Shown here piece by piece: positions 21,252-35,260 of a stretch of DNA of 64,000 nucleotides. How positions within the stretch are numbered: position 1 is the first letter of the stretch; each line of letters starts with the position of its first letter. The translations under genes were made by a program, and so were the position numbers. The DNA comes from Enterobacter cloacae (GTDB taxonomy: Bacteria; Pseudomonadota; Gammaproteobacteria; Enterobacterales; Enterobacteriaceae): assembly GCF_011078175.1 (NCBI RefSeq), contig NZ_JAALCJ010000004.1, positions 310,001 to 374,000 of the forward strand. Direction: 5' to 3'. A model generated the notes under the pieces. The model was given only the letters and a program-made list of their open reading frames with translations, made no database searches and had not been told where the DNA came from.

Positions 21252-22370
21252 ATGAAATACGATTTGATCATTATCGGAAGCGGCTCCGTAGGATCTGCCG
21301 CCGGTTATTACGCAACGCAGGCGGGTCTGAATGTGCTGATGATTGACGCCCACCTTCCCCCCCACTCTGAAGGCAGCCATCACGGCGATACCCGTCTGAT
21401 CCGTCACGCTTACGGTGAAGGTGAACGCTATGTACCGTTGGTGCTTCGGGCTCAGACGCTGTGGGATGAACTGGCGGCACTCACCGAAGAGCGCATTTTT
21501 GAGCGCACCGGGATCGTTAACCTGGGGCCTGCCAACTCCACGTTTCTGGCGAACGTCGAGGAGAGCGCGAAAGCCTACCGCCTGGACGTTGAGCGTCTGG
21601 ATGCGAACGGCATTATGGCGCGCTGGCCGGAAATTTCTGTCCCTGGAGATTACATTGGATTGTTTGAAGCCAATTCCGGGGTACTGCACAGCGAAACGGC
21701 CATTAAAACATGGATCGATCTCGCCGCCAAAGCGGGCTGTGCGCAGTTGTTCAACTGTCCGGTCACGGGCATCTCTCACCATGCAGACGGTTCAACCGTC
21801 ACCACGTCTGAGGGTGAATATACCGCTACGCGCCTGCTGGTAAGTGCGGGAACGTGGGTGACGAAACTGCTGCCGGAACTGCCCATTCAGCCGGTCCGCA
21901 AAGTCTTCTCCTGGTTTCAGTCTGACGGGCGTTACAGCAGCCAGAACAAATTCCCGGCGTTTACAGGCGAATTACCCAATGGCGATCAATTCTACGGTTT
22001 CCCCTCTGAAAAAGACGCGCTCAAGATTGGCAAACATAACGGTGGACAGTTAATTTCCTCGTCTGAAGAGCGCAAGCCGTACGGCGCTTATCCGCAGGAT
22101 GGTTCCGAAGCCTTCACGTTCCTGCGTAATATCCTACCGGGCGTAGGCGGGTTGCTTTACGGCGCAGCGTGCACCTACGACAACACGCCGGATGAAGACT
22201 TCATCATCGATACCCTGCCCGGACACGACAATACCCTGCTTGTAACCGGGCTCAGCGGTCACGGGTTTAAATTTGCCTCGGTGTTAGGTGAAATCGCCGC
22301 CCAGTTTGCTCAAGGCATCACGCCTTCGTTTGATCTCAAGCCCTTCGCGCTCTCGCGCTTTAACCGATAA
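21252..22370 (+). CDS. solA: N-methyl-L-tryptophan oxidase SolA
   Basis: The 372-residue flavoenzyme (E. coli SolA 372) oxidises N-methyl-tryptophan and sarcosine-like amines. The FAD-binding dinucleotide fold is at the N terminus: [20 protein letters not shown] (residues 3-22). The cysteine that binds FAD covalently in monomeric sarcosine oxidases is present in [17 protein letters not shown] (near residue 308). [16 protein letters not shown] at the C terminus is another family block. It is followed by a hairpin and yceO. Confidence 0.94.
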   Translation: MKYDLIIIGSGSVGSAAGYYATQAGLNVLMIDAHLPPHSEGSHHGDTRLIRHAYGEGERYVPLVLRAQTLWDELAALTEERIFERTGIVNLGPANSTFLANVEESAKAYRLDVERLDANGIMARWPEISVPGDYIGLFEANSGVLHSETAIKTWIDLAAKAGCAQLFNCPVTGISHHADGSTVTTSEGEYTATRLLVSAGTWVTKLLPELPIQPVRKVFSWFQSDGRYSSQNKFPAFTGELPNGDQFYGFPSEKDALKIGKHNGGQLISSSEERKPYGAYPQDGSEAFTFLRNILPGVGGLLYGAACTYDNTPDEDFIIDTLPGHDNTLLVTGLSGHGFKFASVLGEIAAQFAQGITPSFDLKPFALSRFNR

Positions 22371-22378
22371 TACCGCTA

Positions 22379-22406
22379 CAGGCTCCGAATAACCGGAGCC
22401 TGTTTA
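22379..22406 (+). terminator. Hairpin after solA
   Basis: CAGGCTCCG and CGGAGCCTG form a perfect 9-bp stem (22379-22402) followed by only three T residues. It is likely the solA terminator, perhaps a partial one, as yceO starts 18 bp later. Confidence 0.55.
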
Positions 22407-22420
22407 GGGAGAGGGACGAG

Positions 22421-22534
22421 ATGCGCAGACTGGTGAATTACCTTATCAATAACATCCGCGAGCATTTCATGCTCTACATTGTTCTTTGGTCGCTGCTGGC
22501 GATCGTTGACGTTATCTATATTGTATTCTTCTGA
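22421..22534 (+). CDS. yceO: Small membrane protein YceO
   Basis: A 37-codon reading frame starts at ATG 22421 ([20 protein letters not shown]) and ends with TGA at 22534. It matches the C-terminal part of E. coli YceO (46 residues; [14 protein letters not shown] region), and the gene lies at the same place between solA and yceJ. The second half is one hydrophobic segment, so a single-pass inner-membrane microprotein is likely. GGGA and GAGGG lie in the 12 bases before the ATG. Nothing firm is known of function. Conservation of reading frame with several changed residues supports it being real. Confidence 0.8.
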   Translation: MRRLVNYLINNIREHFMLYIVLWSLLAIVDVIYIVFF

Positions 22535-22760
22535 AAATCCTCGCTGACGTTTATTGACACTCCTTTAAATTTATTTAACTTATATTTTTTAAAAAAAGTC
22601 ACCTCAAATTTATTGAACGAAGCGATTGAAATACATTGCGGAAACACATTCAAATTCGCTGAAATAAATTAAATAAAAAACATTATTCATTTTTTTCAGT
22701 TGCATTATTTATTTAACCCGTCCATTTTTATTGCTCAGTCATTTGAGAACGGAAATTCAT

Positions 22761-23327
22761 ATGCAATGGCGTAACTCCTCCCGTCGCTACGGAATAATAT
22801 CCATGTGTTTACACTGGCTATTTGCACTTGCCGTCTATGCCATGTTTGGTCTCGGCCTCTGGATGGTGACATTAAGCTATTATGACGGTTGGTATCATCA
22901 GGCCCCCGAATTGCACAAGAGCATCGGGGTTCTTCTGATGATGGGTCTGGTTTTTCGCGTGATCTGGCGACATATTTCTCCGCCCCCTCCAGCGCCCAAA
23001 AGCCATGGACGACTTACCCGCTTAAGCGCTGTTAGCGCGCATATCGCACTCTATGCCCTGCTGTTCGCCATTCTGATCAGCGGCTATCTCATTTCGACCG
23101 CAGACGGCAAACCTATCAGCGTGTTTGGGCTTTTTGACGTCCCAGCCACGCTGGCTGACGCCGGTTCACAGGCTGACACCGCAGGTGTGGTTCATCTGTG
23201 GCTGGCATGGAGCGTAGTGATCCTCTCTGTCCTGCACGGCCTTGCGGCCCTGAAACACCACTTTATTGATAAAGACGATACGCTGAAGCGCATGCTTGGC
23301 CGTTCGTCAGTTGACTCTGGAGCATAA
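22761..23327 (+). CDS. yceJ: Cytochrome b561 family protein YceJ
   Basis: The 188-residue protein (E. coli YceJ 188) is a di-haem b561-type membrane protein with four helices. Histidines in suitable places for haem are seen in [31 protein letters not shown] and [13 protein letters not shown]. The start at 22761 gives the E. coli length; in-frame codons upstream to 22731 are not conserved. It ends one base before yceI, so the two form an operon, perhaps linking a quinone or electron route to the periplasmic YceI lipocalin-like protein (inference). Confidence 0.93.
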   Translation: MQWRNSSRRYGIISMCLHWLFALAVYAMFGLGLWMVTLSYYDGWYHQAPELHKSIGVLLMMGLVFRVIWRHISPPPPAPKSHGRLTRLSAVSAHIALYALLFAILISGYLISTADGKPISVFGLFDVPATLADAGSQADTAGVVHLWLAWSVVILSVLHGLAALKHHFIDKDDTLKRMLGRSSVDSGA

Positions 23328-23328
23328 A

Positions 23329-23907
23329 ATGAAAAAACGCCTGTTGGGTATCGCATTAGGTTCGCTGCTATTTACCACCGGTTCGGCCATTGCCGCTGAC
23401 TATAAAATTGATAAGGAAGGCCAGCATGCCTTCGTCAATTTCCGTATTCAGCATCTGGGTTACAGCTGGTTATATGGCACGTTCAATGATTTCGATGGCA
23501 CATTTACTTTCGACGAGAAAAACCCTGCTGCCGATAAAGTGAACGTCACCATTAATACTAACAGCGTCGACACTAATCACGCCGAGCGTGATAAACATCT
23601 GCGCAGCGCTGAATTCCTGAACGTGGGCAAATTCCCGCAAGCTACTTTCGCGTCGACAGAGGTGAAGAAAGACGGCGATAAGCTCGCGATTACCGGTAAT
23701 CTGACGCTGAACGGCGTAACAAAACCGGTCACACTGGATGCCAAATTAATTGGACAGGGCGACGATCCGTGGGGTGGCAAACGTGCTGGCTTTGAAGCCG
23801 CAGGCAAAATTCATCTGAAAGATTTTAATATCACCACGGATTTAGGCCCGGCATCGCAGGATGTAGAGCTGATTATTTCGGTGGAAGGCGTTCAGCAGAA
23901 GTCATAA
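23329..23907 (+). CDS. yceI: Periplasmic polyisoprenoid-binding protein YceI
   Basis: The 192-residue YceI (E. coli 191) is exported by Sec: [20 protein letters not shown] with cleavage near [10 protein letters not shown]. The mature part is the YceI lipocalin-like beta barrel that binds isoprenoid quinones in relatives, with [19 protein letters not shown] and [18 protein letters not shown] conserved. In E. coli it is induced by high pH and osmotic stress. It directly follows yceJ; the start ATG is one base after the yceJ stop. A hairpin shared with convergent trhO follows. Confidence 0.95.
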   Translation: MKKRLLGIALGSLLFTTGSAIAADYKIDKEGQHAFVNFRIQHLGYSWLYGTFNDFDGTFTFDEKNPAADKVNVTINTNSVDTNHAERDKHLRSAEFLNVGKFPQATFASTEVKKDGDKLAITGNLTLNGVTKPVTLDAKLIGQGDDPWGGKRAGFEAAGKIHLKDFNITTDLGPASQDVELIISVEGVQQKS

Positions 23908-23912
23908 AACAG

Positions 23913-23947
23913 GCCCGGCAGGCTTGTGAGCCGCCGGGCATTGTTTT
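23913..23947. terminator. Hairpin between convergent yceI and trhO
   Basis: GCCCGGC (23913-23919) pairs with GCCGGGC (23933-23939) around a 13-base loop with some inner pairing; TTGTTTT follows on the plus strand and TGTTTTA on the minus strand. It fits a bidirectional terminator. Confidence 0.65.
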
Positions 23948-24995
23948 ACTCCGGGTCAGGAATACCCAGTTTGGTATTCAGCCGGCCCCGGGATTTATTA
24001 AAGATCTTGTTCCCGTTCTCGCGCCCGGCACGGCGGCGACGTTGCTCTTCTTCTGGCAAGATACTCTCTTCACTGCACAGCTCGCTACAGCAGCCATTAA
24101 ACTTCTCGGCACATGCAGGGCACTGAATAAACAGCAGATGACACCCGTCGTTTTTGCAGTTGGTATGCGTGTCGCACGGCGTACCGCACTGGTGGCAGTG
24201 CGCGATCACGTCCTCTGAAATGCGCTCGCCCATACGCTCATCAAAAACAAAGTTCTTACCGATAAAACGCACCGGTAAACCCTGCTCGCGAGCGCGGCGG
24301 GCATATTCAATGATCCCACCCTCAATGTGCCAGACTTTATTAAAACCGTTGTGCTTCATCCAGGCGCTGGCTTTTTCGCAGCGGATCCCCCCGGTACAGT
24401 ACATAACGATCTTTTTGTCTTTATGCTCCTGCATCATCTCAACGGCTTTCGGCAGTTGTTCGCGGAAGGTATCGGCAGGAATTTCCATCGCATTTTCGAA
24501 GTGCCCCACTTCATATTCGTAGTGGTTACGCATATCGATGAACACCGCATCCGGATCGTCAAGCATCGCGTTCACTTCAGCGGCCTTGAGGTACTCCCCC
24601 ACATTAGCAGCATTAAAGCTCGGATCCTCAATACCATCCGCCACAATGCGCTCACGCACCTTCATGCGCAGCACCCAGAATGATTTGCCGTCATCATCCA
24701 GCGCAATGTTCAGGCGTAAGCCGTTAAGCGCCGGATCAAATCCGTAGAGGAGATCGCGGAAGGCGCTGACCTTGCTTTCAGGCACGCTGATCTGCGCGTT
24801 AATCCCCTCACGCGCGAGATAGACGCGACCAAACACGTTCAGGGCGGTGAAAGCCTGGTAAAGCGCATCGCGGGTCGCCTGTGGATCGTCGATGGTGAAA
24901 TACTTATAGAAAGAGATCGTTGTGCGCGGTTCGGTTTCGGCCAACATACGCGCTTTCAACATCTCATTCGAAACGCGGTTGTGTAACACTGGCAT
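23946..24995 (-). CDS. trhO: tRNA uridine(34) hydroxylase TrhO (YceA), rhodanese-like
   Basis: TrhO makes 5-hydroxyuridine at tRNA position 34, a step toward the cmo5U/mo5U wobble bases. The protein has 349 residues from the ATG at 24995 ([20 protein letters not shown]). The rhodanese domain (residues about 140-240) has the active-site loop [20 protein letters not shown] with the conserved cysteine. A C-terminal cysteine-rich zinc-like region follows ([20 protein letters not shown] and later CSELCSEE). In-frame codons upstream of 24995 are not conserved. Divergent from lpxL. Confidence 0.95.
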   Translation of the reverse strand: MPVLHNRVSNEMLKARMLAETEPRTTISFYKYFTIDDPQATRDALYQAFTALNVFGRVYLAREGINAQISVPESKVSAFRDLLYGFDPALNGLRLNIALDDDGKSFWVLRMKVRERIVADGIEDPSFNAANVGEYLKAAEVNAMLDDPDAVFIDMRNHYEYEVGHFENAMEIPADTFREQLPKAVEMMQEHKDKKIVMYCTGGIRCEKASAWMKHNGFNKVWHIEGGIIEYARRAREQGLPVRFIGKNFVFDERMGERISEDVIAHCHQCGTPCDTHTNCKNDGCHLLFIQCPACAEKFNGCCSELCSEESILPEEEQRRRRAGRENGNKIFNKSRGRLNTKLGIPDPE

Positions 24996-25213
24996 GGTGT
25001 ACAAGTCCTGCAATCGTTGAGAATTAAAAATCGGTCGGCATGATATAGCAAACAAAGACAATTTACATCCACACAATTTACGCTACATTTCAGTCAACCT
25101 GATTAATCAGACTTAACATTTGCATATTCTTTCATGTTTCGATGACAGACATTTTGGCTATGCCTTAAAAAATGAGACAATAGCCCTTCAGGACGTTAGA
25201 ACACAGGACAGAC

Positions 25214-26140
25214 ATGACCCAGTTACCGAAATTTACTGCCGCGCTTTTGCATCCCCGCTATTGGTTAACATGGTCAGGCATTGGCTTGTTGTGGCTAATT
25301 GTACAGCTGCCTTATCCCGTCATCTTCCGCATGGGTAAAGGGCTGGGCCGCATTGCTCAGCAGTTTATGAAGCGTCGCGCCAGGATCGCGTATCGCAACC
25401 TTGAGCTTTGCTTTCCTCAGATGAGCGAATCTGAGCGCCACGACATGGTGGTTAAAAACTTCGAATCTGTCGGCATGGGGCTGATGGAGACCGGTATGGC
25501 CTGGTTCTGGTCGGATAAGCGCATGGCGCGCTGGACGGAAGTGGCCGGAACCGGCATGGATCCTGTGCATAATCTCCAGGCCAACCAGACTGGCGTTCTG
25601 CTGATTGGCGTTCATTTCCTGACGCTCGAAATTGGCGCGCGCATGTTCGGCATGCAGGCGCCGGGTATTGGCGTTTATCGTCCTAACGATAATCCGGTGA
25701 TCGATTTGATCCAGACCAACGGGCGCATGCGCTCCAATAAAAGCATGATCGATCGCAAAGACCTGAAAGGAATGATCCGCGCCCTGAAATCAGGTGAAGT
25801 CGTCTGGTATGCCCCGGATCATGACTATGGCCCGCAATCCAGCGTGTTTGTCCCGTTCTTTGCGGTGGAAGATGCCGCGACGACCACCGGGACCTGGATG
25901 CTGGCGCGAATGTCCAAAGCGGCTATCGTGCCGTTTGTGCCGCGCCGTAAACCAGACGGTTCAGGCTATCAGCTCATCATGCTGGAGCCGGAACTCGCGC
26001 CGCCGCTGATTGATGCAGAAACCACCGCGCGCTGGATGAACGGCATTGTCGAGAAATGCATTATGCTCGCCCCGGAGCAGTATATGTGGCTGCATCGCCG
26101 CTTCAAAACCCGGCCTCAGGGCGTTCCTTCCCGGTATTAA
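25214..26140 (+). CDS. lpxL: Lauroyl acyltransferase LpxL (HtrB) of lipid A synthesis
   Basis: LpxL transfers laurate from acyl-ACP to Kdo2-lipid IVA in the inner membrane. The 308 residues (E. coli 306) contain one N-terminal membrane anchor ([19 protein letters not shown]) and the catalytic H-x4-E motif HFLTLE (near residue 134). [13 protein letters not shown] and [20 protein letters not shown] are further hallmarks. The C terminus [17 protein letters not shown] matches LpxL rather than LpxP or LpxM. It is divergent from trhO and followed by a terminator. Confidence 0.95.
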   Translation: MTQLPKFTAALLHPRYWLTWSGIGLLWLIVQLPYPVIFRMGKGLGRIAQQFMKRRARIAYRNLELCFPQMSESERHDMVVKNFESVGMGLMETGMAWFWSDKRMARWTEVAGTGMDPVHNLQANQTGVLLIGVHFLTLEIGARMFGMQAPGIGVYRPNDNPVIDLIQTNGRMRSNKSMIDRKDLKGMIRALKSGEVVWYAPDHDYGPQSSVFVPFFAVEDAATTTGTWMLARMSKAAIVPFVPRRKPDGSGYQLIMLEPELAPPLIDAETTARWMNGIVEKCIMLAPEQYMWLHRRFKTRPQGVPSRY

Positions 26141-26145
26141 TCTGC

Positions 26146-26176
26146 ATGCGGCCTTCCGGGCCGCATGTTGTTTTAG
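26146..26176 (+). terminator. Rho-independent terminator of lpxL
   Basis: ATGCGGCC, loop, GGCCGCAT (26146-26166) followed by GTTGTTTTAG, six bases after the lpxL stop. Confidence 0.75.
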
Positions 26177-26281
26177 CTTTAAAAGCTCCCCGTCATTGCG
26201 GCAATCATACCCTGGGCGCATAATTAGCAGGCTTATTACCTCACTGTTCACGGTGCCCTGCACCTCATTATGCGGATAGTT

Positions 26282-27517
26282 ATGTCCCCCACAGATGCTC
26301 CCATAAACTGGAAACGTAACCTGACGGTTGCGTGGCTGGGTTGTTTTCTCACTGGCGCTGCCTTTAGCCTGGTGATGCCCTTCCTGCCCCTCTACGTTGA
26401 ACAGCTCGGCGTCACCGGCCATAGCGCACTGAATATGTGGTCCGGGCTGGTGTTCAGCATTACGTTCCTGTTCTCCGCCATTGCGTCGCCCTTCTGGGGT
26501 GGGCTGGCGGATCGCAAAGGCCGCAAGATTATGCTGCTGCGCTCTGCGCTCGGCATGGCGATCATTATGCTGCTGATGGGGGTGGCGCAGAACGTCTGGC
26601 AGTTCCTGATATTACGCGCGTTCCTGGGCCTGCTCGGGGGATTTATCCCTAACGCCAACGCCCTGATCGCCACCCAAATACCGCGCCAGAAAAGCGGATG
26701 GGCGTTGGGCACGCTCTCCACTGGCGGCGTAAGCGGCGCGCTGCTGGGCCCGCTGGCGGGCGGGCTGCTGGCCGACCACTACGGACTGCGGCCGGTATTC
26801 TTCATTACCGCCAGCGTGCTATTCCTCTGCTTCCTGGTGACGCTTATCTGTATCCGCGAGAATTTCACGCCCGTGGCCAAAAAAGAGATGCTGCACGCCC
26901 GGGATGTGCTGGCCTCGCTGAAAAACCCAAAGCTGGTGCTGAGCCTGTTTGTCACCACCATGATTATCCAGGTGGCCACCGGTTCAATCGCGCCTATACT
27001 GACGCTCTATGTACGCGACCTGGCCGGCAACGCCAGCAATATCGCCTTTATCAGCGGCCTGATCGCCTCTGTTCCCGGCGTGGCGGCGCTACTGAGCGCG
27101 CCGAGGCTTGGCAAGCTGGGAGACCGTATCGGCCCGGAAAAAATCCTGATCTGCGCCCTGATCGTCTCCGTCCTGCTTCTGATCCCCATGGCGATGGTGC
27201 AGTCTCCGTGGCAGCTCGGCGTCCTGCGCTTCCTGCTGGGGGCTGCGGATGGTGCGCTACTCCCGGCCGTACAGACGCTGCTGGTCTATAACTCCACCAA
27301 CCAGATAGCCGGTCGTATTTTCAGCTATAACCAGTCGTTTCGCGATCTGGGTAACGTCACCGGACCGCTGGTCGGCGCGGGAATTTCGGCCAGTTTCGGT
27401 TTCCGGGCGGTCTTTATCGTGACGGCAGGCGTCGTGCTGTTCAACGCCGTTTATTCGTGGCTCAGCTTATCCCGGGCGCTACGCCCGGCGCGAATAAGAC
27501 CACATCGTGACGGCTAA
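26282..27517 (+). CDS. mdtG: MFS multidrug transporter MdtG
   Basis: The 411-residue MdtG (E. coli 408) is an inner-membrane drug/proton antiporter linked to fosfomycin and deoxycholate resistance in E. coli. Twelve membrane helices are visible. Motif A appears twice, as [20 protein letters not shown] (near residue 73) and [13 protein letters not shown] in the second half. The start at 26282 ([18 protein letters not shown]) matches the family; the frame is open four codons further upstream. In E. coli it belongs to the MarA/SoxS/Rob regulon; I did not find a clear marbox. Confidence 0.94.
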   Translation: MSPTDAPINWKRNLTVAWLGCFLTGAAFSLVMPFLPLYVEQLGVTGHSALNMWSGLVFSITFLFSAIASPFWGGLADRKGRKIMLLRSALGMAIIMLLMGVAQNVWQFLILRAFLGLLGGFIPNANALIATQIPRQKSGWALGTLSTGGVSGALLGPLAGGLLADHYGLRPVFFITASVLFLCFLVTLICIRENFTPVAKKEMLHARDVLASLKNPKLVLSLFVTTMIIQVATGSIAPILTLYVRDLAGNASNIAFISGLIASVPGVAALLSAPRLGKLGDRIGPEKILICALIVSVLLLIPMAMVQSPWQLGVLRFLLGAADGALLPAVQTLLVYNSTNQIAGRIFSYNQSFRDLGNVTGPLVGAGISASFGFRAVFIVTAGVVLFNAVYSWLSLSRALRPARIRPHRDG

Positions 27518-27596
27518 TTTACGCATTCATACTTGCAAAATCATATAATCAGCTATTCTTTCCCTGAATACCTTCACGAAAAACAGGGAGACACCA

Positions 27597-27971
27597 ATGA
27601 CCATGTACGCCACGCTGGAAGAAGCAATTGATGCCGCTCGCGAAGAGTTCCTCGCCGATAATCCCGGCATTGAGGAAGAAGATGCTGACGTGCAACAACT
27701 CAATATCCAAAAATACGTCCTCCAGGACGGCGATATTATGTGGCAGGCCGAATTCTTTGCTGATGAAGGTGAAGATGGTGAATGTCTGCCGATACTGAGT
27801 GGTGAAGGTGCGCAGGCGGTATTCGACGGCGACTATGACGAAATTGAGTTACGTCAGGAGTGGCTGGAAGAAAATACGCTGCACGAATGGGACGAAGGTG
27901 AGTTTCAGCTCGAACCGCCGCTGGATACCGAAGAGGGTCAGGCCGCAGCGGACGAATGGGACGAGCGATAA
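27597..27971 (+). CDS. msyB: Acidic protein MsyB
   Basis: The 124-residue MsyB (E. coli 124) is extremely acidic; Asp and Glu are spread over the whole length (for example IEEEDADVQQ, DEGEDGECLP, TEEGQAAADEWDER). In E. coli a multicopy clone suppresses secY and secA defects, perhaps through chaperone-like action, and it is growth-phase controlled. GGGAGA lies before the ATG at 27597; a second ATG two codons in is possible. It is convergent with yceK; 7 bp separate them. Confidence 0.94.
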   Translation: MTMYATLEEAIDAAREEFLADNPGIEEEDADVQQLNIQKYVLQDGDIMWQAEFFADEGEDGECLPILSGEGAQAVFDGDYDEIELRQEWLEENTLHEWDEGEFQLEPPLDTEEGQAAADEWDER

Positions 27972-27978
27972 GTCACCG

Positions 27979-28206
27979 CTACTCGTAGGGGCCGTGGCTG
28001 GCATCGATGGGCAGCAGTAGCGTGTCGAAAATCAGCGAAAACGGCAGATCGAGCACGGTGAGATAGCGCCATGCGGAATCACGGATATCCCACTGTACGC
28101 CGGGGTAGTACTGATTCCCGTGGCCCTGCCCGGGGATGGTGCGGCTGATAATGCTGCCGCAGCCGCTGAGCAGGCATGCCATCATGATTACAATGACGAC
28201 TTTCAT
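27979..28206 (-). CDS. yceK: DUF1375 lipoprotein YceK
   Basis: The 75-residue lipoprotein (E. coli YceK 75) has a short signal ending LLSGC (Cys16). The body IPGQGHGNQYYPGVQWDIRD and DTLLLPIDASHGPYE are strongly conserved in the family. It is likely attached to the envelope, but its role is unknown. It lies downstream of opgH beyond a terminator and converges on msyB. Confidence 0.92.
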   Translation of the reverse strand: MKVVIVIMMACLLSGCGSIISRTIPGQGHGNQYYPGVQWDIRDSAWRYLTVLDLPFSLIFDTLLLPIDASHGPYE

Positions 28207-28218
28207 TGTTAAACCTCT

Positions 28219-28249
28219 AAAAAAATACCGGCGCTTAAGCCGGTATTTT
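28219..28249 (-). terminator. Rho-independent terminator of opgGH
   Basis: ATACCGGC and GCCGGTAT (28226-28246) with a 6-base loop; on the minus strand it is followed by TTTTTTT (the A run at 28219-28225). It separates opgH from yceK. Confidence 0.88.
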
Positions 28250-28269
28250 ATTTGGCGGGCAAAGAAGCG

Positions 28270-32404
<4,135 letters not shown>

Positions 32405-32599
32405 TCAGGCAATCCGACAACATTATCACTGCTTTGTTCAGCTCGCTGGCTCATGGATTAAGCAAATGAAAGAACCCGCTTTTCACTTTGCGTGCTTATC
32501 CTGGAGACAGGGTGTCGGTCTTGGTGTAGGGTTGGCTCCGAATGTAACCATTATGAGCCTTAGGGATAAGGTGAAAAGTCTGAGAATGCGCAAAGTTAT

Positions 32600-33739
32600 A
32601 TGAGCACAACCCCTGTACAACGTGAATATTTCCTCGACTCGATCCGCGCATGGCTCATGCTATTGGGGATCCCTTTTCATATTTCACTGATCTATTCCAG
32701 CCACACCTGGCACGTGAACAGTCAGATGCCCTCCTGGTGGCTTACGCTGTTTAATGATTTTATCCATGCCTTCCGCATGCAGGTGTTTTTTGTCATTTCC
32801 GGCTATTTCTCTTACATGCTCTTCTTGCGCTATCCCCTCAAGCGGTGGTGGAAAGTGCGCGTGGAGCGCGTGGGCATACCGATGTTGACGGCCATTCCGC
32901 TGCTGACGCTGCCGCAGTTCATCATGTTGCAGCATGTTAAAGGCAAGGCGGAAAACTGGCCGAATCTCTCCTTCTATGAGAAATACAACACCCTGGTCTG
33001 GGAGCTGATCTCGCACCTCTGGTTCCTGCTGGTACTGGTGGTGCTCACCACGGTGAGTTTGCTGATCTTCAGCCAGCTGCGCCAGCGCGCGAGTAGCGCA
33101 TCCTCCACCTTCTTCGCCAACATCACCCTGGGCAAGCTGTCGCTGCTGTTTCTTGCGCTGGGGGTCGCGTATGCCGCCGTCAGGCGTACCCTGTTTATTG
33201 TCTACCCTCCCATTCTGAGCGATGGGCTGTTTAATTTCGTGGTAATGCAGACGCTGTTCTACATTCCCTTCTTCCTGATCGGGGCACTGGCATTTATTCA
33301 TCCCCGGCTTAAAGCGCTGTTTACCACCCCCTCCCCCTGGTGTGCAGTGGGTGCAGCGCTGGCCTTTGCCGCCTATCTTCTCAATCAACGCTACGGCAGC
33401 GGCGACGCGTGGATGTATGAGACGGAGAGCGTGATAACGATGCTGATGGGCCTGTGGATGGTTAACGTGGTGTTCGCCCTTGGCCATCGTCTGCTGAATT
33501 TTAAATCCAGCCGCGTCACCTATTTCGTTAATGCTTCGCTGTTTATCTACCTGGTTCACCATCCGCTGACGCTGTTTTTCGGGGCGTACATTACGCCGCA
33601 TATCGCCTCGAATGCGCTGGGCTTCTTCACCGGCCTGGTCTTTGTGGTTGGCATTGCCATCGTGTTGTATGAAATACACCTGCGGATCCCGCTTTTGCGT
33701 TTCCTGTTCTCAGGCAAACCTCAGGTTAAAGCGGGATAA
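32600..33739 (+). CDS. opgC: Glucan succinyltransferase OpgC (MdoC)
   Basis: OpgC adds succinyl groups to periplasmic glucans. The 379 residues (E. coli 385) form an acyltransferase-3 family membrane protein with about ten helices. It starts [20 protein letters not shown]; the [11 protein letters not shown] and [20 protein letters not shown] blocks carry the conserved Arg and His of the family. [20 protein letters not shown] is near the C terminus. It is divergent from opgG with 255 bp between them. In E. coli clsC overlaps this area; here ymdB follows directly. Confidence 0.94.
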   Translation: MSTTPVQREYFLDSIRAWLMLLGIPFHISLIYSSHTWHVNSQMPSWWLTLFNDFIHAFRMQVFFVISGYFSYMLFLRYPLKRWWKVRVERVGIPMLTAIPLLTLPQFIMLQHVKGKAENWPNLSFYEKYNTLVWELISHLWFLLVLVVLTTVSLLIFSQLRQRASSASSTFFANITLGKLSLLFLALGVAYAAVRRTLFIVYPPILSDGLFNFVVMQTLFYIPFFLIGALAFIHPRLKALFTTPSPWCAVGAALAFAAYLLNQRYGSGDAWMYETESVITMLMGLWMVNVVFALGHRLLNFKSSRVTYFVNASLFIYLVHHPLTLFFGAYITPHIASNALGFFTGLVFVVGIAIVLYEIHLRIPLLRFLFSGKPQVKAG

Positions 33740-33768
33740 CAAAACGGCGCCTCCAGGGCGCCGTTTTT
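33739..33768. terminator. Bidirectional terminator between opgC and ymdB
   Basis: ACGGCGCC, TCCAG loop, GGCGCCGT (33744-33764) with a T run on the plus strand and the matching A run (33741-33744) on the other side. It lies between two convergent genes only 41 bp apart. Confidence 0.88.
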
Positions 33769-33780
33769 GCATTTCAGGCA

Positions 33781-34317
33781 TCAAAATGCCTGGCTACGCT
33801 CGGTCAAAATCCGCTGATACAGGTCGGCAGTTTGCTCATCGAAACAGACGAAAGTCACTTTTTCCGGCATGGGTTTGAGGGAAAGGTAGTGATAAACGGT
33901 ATTCACGGCGATCGTAGCTGCCGCTTCCTTTGGATAACCGTAAACCCCCGTGCTGATAGCGGGAAACGCCATGGTCTTATACCCGTTATCCGCCGCAAGC
34001 CGCAGGCAGTTACGATACGCCTGCTCCAGAATCTCAGCCTCATGGCGGTCGCCACCGTGCCAGACGGGTCCAACAGTGTGGATCACCGCTTTGGCGGGGA
34101 GATCGCCCGCAAGCGTAATAACAGCATGCCCCGGCGGGCACTCTCCCTGCTGCTGACGCACGGTTTTGCATGCTTCAAGGAGTTGAGGCCCTGCGGCACG
34201 GTGAATGGCACCGTCCACCCCGCCCCCACCCATCAGGGAGGAGTTGGCTGCGTTGACGATCACGTCAACGTGCACCGTCGTAATATCGCCATGAATAACG
34301 TCGATTTGCGGTCTCAT
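33781..34317 (-). CDS. ymdB: O-acetyl-ADP-ribose deacetylase (macrodomain) YmdB
   Basis: YmdB hydrolyses O-acetyl-ADP-ribose and in E. coli also restrains RNase III. The 178-residue protein (E. coli 177) is a single macrodomain: [20 protein letters not shown] (near residue 19) is the ADP-ribose loop and [16 protein letters not shown] (near 118) the second. The ATG at 34317 has GAGG seven bases before it; five further upstream codons are less likely. It converges on opgC; E. coli carries clsC between them. Confidence 0.93.
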   Translation of the reverse strand: MRPQIDVIHGDITTVHVDVIVNAANSSLMGGGGVDGAIHRAAGPQLLEACKTVRQQQGECPPGHAVITLAGDLPAKAVIHTVGPVWHGGDRHEAEILEQAYRNCLRLAADNGYKTMAFPAISTGVYGYPKEAAATIAVNTVYHYLSLKPMPEKVTFVCFDEQTADLYQRILTERSQAF

Positions 34318-34397
34318 AAACACCCTCTGCAACCCGCCTTTTTCATCAGTGTATCGCAGAGGAAGAAGGAGAAAAACTGCCGCGAAAAAAACGTCGG

Positions 34398-34718
34398 TTA
34401 GCGGTAATCCACCTGAACGACCGCCAGCGTTTTCTGCTCATTCAGGTATTTCATGCTGACAGCGGCCAGAGCTGAATGAGGATGATGGCCCCGGAGCGCC
34501 TCGTCATAACTGATGGTATGCGTTTTCATACGGTTATTTTCCGGACAGGAGATTGCAAACTGCTGATGCCGGGGAGTGACTTCGCACGGATCAGCGACCA
34601 CCGCGCCACGAAAATGAATCACCCCACCATTTTCTATAGTTGCTGAATATGCCGGAGAAAAAAAAGAGGACAGGATCAGTCCCAGACCAGAAATAATACA
34701 CGCTGCGGATTTGAACAT
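34398..34718 (-). CDS. csgI: Curli synthesis inhibitor CsgI-like (YmdA family)
   Basis: The 106-residue secreted protein has a signal peptide ([22 protein letters not shown] before ATIENG) and then [20 protein letters not shown], a block like the first strands of type 1 pilin-like domains. E. coli ymdA, now called csgI, is at the same place between csgC and ymdB and has a similar start. GAGGAG lies 8 bases before the ATG. Two cysteines (CEVT and ISCPE) could form the pilin-type disulfide. E. coli CsgI limits curli assembly; the same role here is inferred from position. Confidence 0.8.
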   Translation of the reverse strand: MFKSAACIISGLGLILSSFFSPAYSATIENGGVIHFRGAVVADPCEVTPRHQQFAISCPENNRMKTHTISYDEALRGHHPHSALAAVSMKYLNEQKTLAVVQVDYR

Positions 34719-34781
34719 TATTTGTACTCCTCAATGAAATTCGTCCTTGAGGTGTAAAAACGCTCCGTTATGACATATCAA

Positions 34782-34811
34782 ATCAAGCAACCCGAGTGCT
34801 GGGTTCTTGAT
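34782..34811 (-). terminator. Possible terminator hairpin between csgC and csgI
   Basis: ATCAAG-C-AACCC pairs with GGGTT-CTTGAT around a loop (34782-34811). On the minus strand it is followed only by TTGATATG, so termination is uncertain. It lies in a 153-bp gap downstream of csgC and may separate csgBAC from csgI. Confidence 0.35.
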
Positions 34812-34871
34812 ATCAGCATAGCGTAATTGTGCAGCGCCGCCACTTTATTAACTCATTGATTTCATGAATGT

Positions 34872-35204
34872 TTAAAGCGTATCTGTCGGTGCGTTCCACT
34901 GTTGTGATAAATGAAGCGATTTTCCATCGGAAACGGTGACAATTATTTTTACCGCATCCCCTGAGCGAATATTAAAACTGATTCGCGTTAAATCAATCGG
35001 CTGATTAGCGGGTATAAAAAGAGTATTTTTCTGCCGCGATGTACTTTGTCCCCCCTGCCCCTGTCGGACAGATAACACCTCAACCTGACATTCGCAGGCG
35101 TCTGCCAGAGTGACCTGAGGAATAATGGTTGTCATATTTGCCTGCTGTGAGGCGCTGAACGTTATCTGGCTGGCAAGCGCGGCAAGGAGAATGAATGTGC
35201 TCAT
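34872..35204 (-). CDS. csgC: Curli assembly protein CsgC
   Basis: CsgC is a small periplasmic protein that stops CsgA from forming amyloid too early. From the ATG at 35204 it has 110 residues, the E. coli length, with a signal-like start MSTFILLAALASQITFSASQ. The CxC pair of the family is present in DACECQVEVLS, and VSDGKSLHLSQQW near the end is conserved. GGGAGG lies 5 bases before this ATG; ten more codons upstream are not needed. It is the third gene of csgBAC, after a hairpin that should lower its expression. Confidence 0.95.
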   Translation of the reverse strand: MSTFILLAALASQITFSASQQANMTTIIPQVTLADACECQVEVLSVRQGQGGQSTSRQKNTLFIPANQPIDLTRISFNIRSGDAVKIIVTVSDGKSLHLSQQWNAPTDTL

Positions 35205-35215
35205 GAGATCCTCCC

Positions 35216-35246
35216 GAAAAAAAACAGGGCGCATGCCCTGTTTTTT
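35216..35246 (-). terminator. Terminator/attenuator between csgA and csgC
   Basis: ACAGGGC, GCAT loop, GCCCTGT (35224-35241) with A8 before and T6 after, so it is a complete intrinsic terminator on the minus strand, within the 56-bp csgA-csgC gap. It would allow far more CsgA than CsgC. Confidence 0.85.
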
Positions 35247-35260
35247 GGTACAGAAATGAA

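Noticed and set aside
32684-33679. 331-codon minus-strand open frame opposite opgC
   Set aside because: Antisense shadow, very rich in Gln, His and Arg, no family resemblance.
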